24,621 nt of DNA from Rhizopus sp. PT2906 (taxonomy: Eukaryota; Mucoromycota; Mucoromycetes; Mucorales; Rhizopodaceae): contig JAMYHX010000573.1 in NCBI GenBank assembly GCA_025529335.1, positions 1-24,621 of the forward strand, read 5' to 3'. Positions 20,577 to 24,621 of the stretch are shown piece after piece. The position numbers were made by a program, and so were the translations under genes. Below the pieces are notes generated by a model. It did no database searches. It was not told the origin of the DNA and saw only the letters and a program-made list of their open reading frames with translations. Position 1 is the first letter of the stretch. Each line of letters starts with the position of its first letter.

Positions 20577-21893
20577 ATGATGTTTTTTAGAAAGAAAAGA
20601 TCCAATAAAAAATTAATTAATTTCCCAGTGCTTCACATAAAGCCAAAAGTGAGTTGGTTAGAGCTTAACTTGCCTGATAGCTCAATTGTTATTCCACAGC
20701 TACAACAAACCTCAGCAAATAAAGATGACTTTATGGAACAAGAAGAACGTATCGTCACTCAAACATCGCCTTCTATATCAACAAATGATGATACAGACAG
20801 TCAAGAAAAAGATGAAGTGTAAAAAAATAAGAAAGAAAAAAAGAGAAAAAGAGAGAAAGAGATAATGAAATCAACAAGAGATAACTCATCCCTCCTCTTT
20901 TTTTTCTTTTCCTATTCTAAAAATAGTGTGTCTACTATCAGTGAAAACTCCTTGACAAGATTGGAAATAGAGCAGGGACCTATGATGGCCGCCGTACAAG
21001 ATAACTCAGATGAACCCACGGAGATGGTGGCTGTCGTGTCTGAAGATCACGGTTCATTAATAGAGCACATCAAGGATGAATCAAGCATAATTCAAGACAT
21101 GGACAGGCCACCTTCTGAACATGTAGTTGAACACCAAGAAGAGGAATATCAGGAACAAGAAGAGGAACAAGAAGAGGACCAAGAAGAGGAACAAGAAGAG
21201 GACCAAGAAGAGAACCAAGAAGAGGACCAAGAAGAGGACCAAGAAGAGAACCAAGAAGAGAACCATCAAGAAGAAAGCGAAGAGGAACTTCGAGAAGAAA
21301 ACAAAGAGAAACAAGAGGAGGAACTTCGAGAAGAAAACAAAGAGGAACAAGGAGAGATAACTATCTGCGATGGTCGAGAGATATGTGATTGCGAGGACAA
21401 TAGTGATCTAGTTAAGGAGGAGGTGAACAACACAGACAGACAGGAATCTATCAGTAGCCTAACGAGTGAGCAAAATAAGCCTGAAGAGCATGAAGAGAAC
21501 AAGTGTGATAATGAATTTGAAAAGCATGCCAAAGTATGTCTACCTGACTTGATGGATACTCCTAAAAAGAGACACTCTATGATGGTCATACCCAACAGAC
21601 CAAACAATGGTATCAAGACACAGCAAAGAAAATCACAACAGAGTCATCTAAGTTACATACCTATGTCTGTCAAACGTCTTTCGATGGTTCGTTCGCCTGT
21701 TGATACACTTGAAGGCTATTCATCTGAGTCAAGTACGAGTAGTGGGAGTAGTAGTACACATAGTCATCAGAATGCATTTGAAAGTAAAATACCTAAATTC
21801 ATGGATAAAGCGGTGACCATCAAGCGTGTATCGAGTGTTGGAAGTAAATTACCCAAGAGAAAGAGTTATGCAGCCCCAGTTTATGAACACTAA
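20577..21893 (+). CDS. Hypothetical acidic, repeat-containing protein with basic C-terminus
   Basis: I do not recognise this gene. The best model joins 20577-20818 to 20927-21893 (402 aa) across a 108-nt intron with GT...TAG ends and a T-rich 3' side; the phase is consistent. Without that intron the two halves would be separate 81- and 342-residue frames. The N-terminus is basic (RKKRSNKK) and then has a more ordered segment, KPKVSWLELNLPDSS. The middle is an extremely acidic, coiled-coil-like or disordered tract built from QEED/QEEN/QEEE units, then a second-order repeat EELREENKE. The C-terminal third is basic and Ser-rich, with repeated KRxS sites (KKRHS, VKRLS, IKRVS, PKRKS) and SP/TP sites, ending KSYAAPVYEH. 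There is no signal peptide or membrane segment. A phosphoregulated scaffold or cytoskeleton-associated protein is only a guess. AATAAA overlaps the stop at 21892. Confidence 0.6.
21156..21263 (+). repeat. 12-bp minisatellite, nine units (CAAGAAGAGGAM)
   Basis: Nine head-to-tail copies of a 12-base unit run in frame. They differ at a few positions (GGAA, GGAC, GAAC) and encode QEEE, QEED or QEEN. The regularity leaves other reading frames open on both strands over this stretch, but those are by-products of the repeat. Confidence 0.92.
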
Positions 21894-22061
21894 TAAATTT
21901 TAATTATTCAAAATACAGCGCGTTTTTGTGTGTGTGCATAAGAAATGACTCTTATTGGCTCTACAAAAAAGTGTGCATTTGTCATAAACGTCACTTTTTA
22001 AACGTCATGATGCCTTCCTTTTTTTGTCCTTTTTCTTTACTTTAGATAATAATCCACATAA

Positions 22062-23346
22062 ATGGTAAATAAACAATACAAAGAGTAAACAATGTAAACA
22101 TTTATTCTTTTTGTTTCTAGTTCAACGACGAAGACAGTTTTTCAAATTCCTTCTTTGGAGGCTTCCGTCCAAGTTTTGGAGGATTTATGAATCCTAATAG
22201 AGGATTCTCTGAAAATTATCGTTGTTTCCCCATTGCCATGATGCAACATGGACATGATAGAGAAAACGTAAATTATGGTGGAAAAAGTAAATGGAGCAAA
22301 TGGAATCCCATTTCAAAATGAAAACTAATCAACCTTTATTAGTCATTCTTCCTCAATCAGCTTTAGAGAAACTTTGTAGGCCTACTTTGAGATATTATAG
22401 CAAAAGAGCGTGTAGAACTTATGATTTCATATTATAGCACAACTCAATATTTCATATCCAATGTTATTTAGATTATTCAACGGTGCAGAACGAACACATA
22501 CACATGCAGGCGTGCTTGAGTTTATTGCTGAAGAGGGTCGAGTTTATCTTCCACAATGGGTAAGATAAAACGATTAAGGAGTAAAAAGATGATCAACCAT
22601 ACATATGTGTAGATGATGGAAACACTGGGCACTGAGCCTGGAAGTATTATCGAAGTTAAAAATGTCACTCTGCCTCTAGGCTCCTTCGTAAAGATTCAGC
22701 CTCAATCAGCAGACTTTTTAGATATAACAGATCATCGTGCAGTGTAAAGTGATTGTGATGGATAAAAAGTGATTAGGAATTGATTCATTTGCTATAGATT
22801 AGAAAAGGCCTTACGTAACTTTTCGACATTGACTGTGGACGATATCATACAGATTAATTATAACAACAAGGTGTATGAAATCAAAGTGCTGGAAGTCAAG
22901 CCATCAAATGAAGAACATTTGGGTATATCTATTGTCGAAACTGATCTCGAAGTCGACTTTGCTCCGCCAGTAGGTTACGTTGAGCCATCACAGCCGGTGC
23001 AGACAGTGGTAAAAAAAAAGAAGAGATGTATCATGATTGCAGCTATTAAATTGTTTATTTATCTTTGCAGAAAAGTCAAATGGTCATTGATCTTCCTAAA
23101 CCTGTCAAGACAGGATTCACAGCATTCCAAGGTGGAGGACAGAGTCTTCGAGGAAAGAGTAAACCAAACACGACAGATGAAAGCGATGCAGAGAACGGAC
23201 AAGACGACGGTCCCCTCGATTTACCTTTTGGAACACTTTACTTTGGATTCCCCATCATTCCTCCACCCTCATCTAATGCCAATGATCAAAATGAAAAGCC
23301 TACATTTACAGGAACAGGCCAAACATTAAGAAGCAAAAAGAAATAA
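22062..23346 (+). CDS. UFD1: Ubiquitin fusion degradation protein 1 (UFD1)
   Basis: Seven coding exons: 22062-22064, 22121-22286, 22343-22375, 22438-22559, 22613-22743, 22798-23008 and 23071-23346, giving 313 aa (human UFD1 is 307). Conserved blocks run in order: YRCFPIAMM, NVNYGGKIILPQSALEKLSQ, NISYPMLFRLFNGAERTHTH, AGVLEFIAEEGRVYLPQWMM, LPLGSFVKIQPQSADFLDIT, ALRNFSTLTVDDIIQINYN, VDFAPPVGYVEP, and C-terminal FQGGGQSLRGK and GTGQTLRSKKK motifs that in homologues help bind p97/Npl4. Ufd1-Npl4 recruits Cdc48/p97 to ubiquitylated substrates in ERAD and other extraction pathways. The first coding exon is just the ATG: GT follows it at 22065 and exon 2 opens with TTC, giving the familiar MF start. 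The 3' stop is 28 bp from the convergent hydrolase. Confidence 0.93.
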
Positions 23347-23374
23347 AAAATATAGACACTGCTTTTGTTTTTAT

Positions 23375-24621
23375 TTAGCGTAGTTCATCGTTATGTAACT
23401 GCCTACACCAAGTTTGAATGATACGGGCAGCGTAAAGGGAACGAGGGGACCAAGCGATGTAGCTGATGTGGCGTCCACCAGGGAATAAGACAAGTGTACA
23501 TGGATTCTTGTGTCGTGCTAAAAGCATCGTTATTTAAAGCCCTTTTTTGCATATGCATTTTTTTCTTACCTTCATCAAATTGCTTTTTGAACTTGACAGA
23601 CACGTCTGAGTTTACCAAGGCATCTCTTTGACCAGCCAAGACCAAGTAAGGCACACAATCTTTAGTTTGTTGAATGACAGTAGTTGGAGAGTGCTTGTTT
23701 AAAAAGTCCATGTTGACATCGGAAAGCATAGCAACTTGTTTTGAAAAGTAATTGATCATATTGGAATATGTAAGGTCAAGGACACCATTAACGGAAACAA
23801 CACCACGACATGAAGTATCGACCTGTTCAAAACCTGGTTGGTATTGAGGGTCATTCGCTGTAAGTGAAGCCATGGCGGCCAAATGTGCGCCTGCAGAATC
23901 GCCTGAAAAGACAATAAAGTCAGGATCACCACCAAAGGAGGCAATATTTTGTCTTGTCCATCGAATTGCACGCTTGACATCAATCAAATGATTAGGATAT
24001 GCACTCTTTGGTGCCAGACGGTATCCAATATTGACAATGATCTATAAAAAAAATTAGAAAGAGTAGAGATAACCTTTTCTTTATTTGTACCCAATCATCT
24101 TCTGAAACCAACAGTTTTTCATAAGGGTAAAAGATGTCCTTTCTGCCACCTCGCCAAGCTCCACCGTGAACATGGATCAAAACAGGTCTTGGTTTAGTTG
24201 ATTTCTTGTTGCTGGTAATGACATCCAACATAAGTTTACGAGGTTGATCAAAATCCTGATTACTATTATCCAACGCGTCTCTAAGTTCCTCACTGGTGGC
24301 GTATGTAACTATAGAATCAAAGTTGCATAAATTTGCATATGTGTGCGTCATGAATACATACTGTTTGGATGAATAACAAGATTAGGAGGCCTCCAGAAAG
24401 GGTTCATTAAGCTTTTGAATAACTCTAGACTGTCATTGGAAGAGCATAAGAAAGAGAGACGCCAGAGATAAACGTATAATTTACCTCATGAAACTTTGAA
24501 GGCCCTTGTAACCTTTTCTATCAATCACTCTGATAGCTGTTTCAGCTATTTCCTTTTCTTCCAACATCTCATAAAAGAGCTTTCCCATACCGATAATCGT
24601 AGCGATATCAACAAAATACAT
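23375..24621 (-). CDS. Alpha/beta-hydrolase (HSL/alpha-beta hydrolase_3-type esterase), 5' end at window edge
   Basis: Exons 24621-24485, 24429-24362, 24308-24091, 24041-23570 and 23517-23375 read in frame for 345 aa. The introns are 49-55 nt. Active-site features are all present: oxyanion-hole HGGAWRGG, the nucleophile elbow GDSAG, a candidate acid Asp in YLVLAGQRDALV, and a candidate His in FPGGRHISYIAW. IIVNIGYRLAPKSAYPNHL and RWTRQNIASFGGDPDFI are typical of the hormone-sensitive-lipase-like esterase family. The N-terminal ~85 residues lead into the catalytic domain (NPFWRPPNLVIHPN). The substrate is not predictable; related enzymes are carboxylesterases and steroid or acyl hydrolases. 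An ATG lies exactly at the window edge (24619-24621), so whether it is the start or an internal Met cannot be settled. No signal peptide is visible if it is the start. Confidence 0.82.

Noticed and set aside
21081..21360. Overlapping open frames on both strands over the QEED repeat (Leu/Phe-rich minus strand, Lys/Arg-rich plus strand)
   Set aside because: A 12-base repeat without stops in one frame tends to leave other frames open. The compositions are those of repeat shadows.
1..24621. Searched for a biosynthetic or defence gene cluster
   Set aside because: Neighbouring genes belong to unrelated housekeeping pathways, and no transposase, reverse transcriptase, terminal repeats or clustered backbone enzyme was seen.

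Overview
The window looks like nuclear DNA from an early-diverging fungus, most likely Mucoromycota (a Mucorales-type mould). The base composition is AT-rich and the genes are compact. They carry many short GT-AG introns of about 44-62 nt, and pyrimidine-rich stretches often precede start codons. The gene set fits too: a BCAS3 orthologue and an IRG-type GTPase, both absent from budding yeast, sit beside a yeast-style two-subunit sulfite reductase flavoprotein, a URC-type uracil catabolism gene and a class III chitinase. The genus cannot be named from sequence alone.

Layout, left to right: (1) 1-596 (+), the 3' end of an IRG-like GTPase, convergent with (2) 602-3667 (-), a four-exon BCAS3 WD40-like protein with polyglutamine tracts. 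(3) 3668-4460 is a 0.8-kb divergent intergenic region with an 11-bp inverted repeat. (4) 4461-5555 (+), an Oac1-type mitochondrial oxaloacetate carrier. (5) 5795-9055 (+), an intronless MET10 sulfite reductase flavoprotein. (6) 9417-11711 (+), an ELL-type RNA polymerase II elongation factor, convergent with (7) 11941-13074 (-), ESF2/ABT1. ESF2 shares a 211-bp divergent promoter region with (8) 13286-17180 (+), the DEAH helicase Dhr1/DHX37. (9) 17250-18676 (+), URC4/URG3 (DUF1688). (10) 18881-20375 (+), a class III GH18 chitinase with an in-frame TAA. (11) 20577-21893 (+), an unrecognised acidic repeat protein. (12) 22062-23346 (+), UFD1, convergent with (13) 23375-24621 (-), an HSL-type alpha/beta-hydrolase whose 5' end is at or beyond the right edge.

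Most genes are housekeeping and unrelated to one another. The clearest functional pairing is ESF2 with Dhr1: both belong to the small-subunit processome and they are transcribed head to head. MET10 (sulfite to sulfide) and Oac1 (oxaloacetate, sulfate and related acids in the yeast family) are adjacent and both touch sulfur and amino-acid metabolism, but that link is only suggestive.

The most interesting oddities are the nonsense codon inside a conserved strand of the chitinase, which lies inside a 48-nt segment with intron-like ends; the fungal IRG-like GTPase; UFD1 with an ATG-only first coding exon; and the acidic protein with a 12-bp minisatellite and repeated KRxS motifs. I found no mobile element, CRISPR array, tRNA or rRNA gene. 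All exon joins were made by hand from reading frame, splice signals and family similarity recalled from memory; no search was run.
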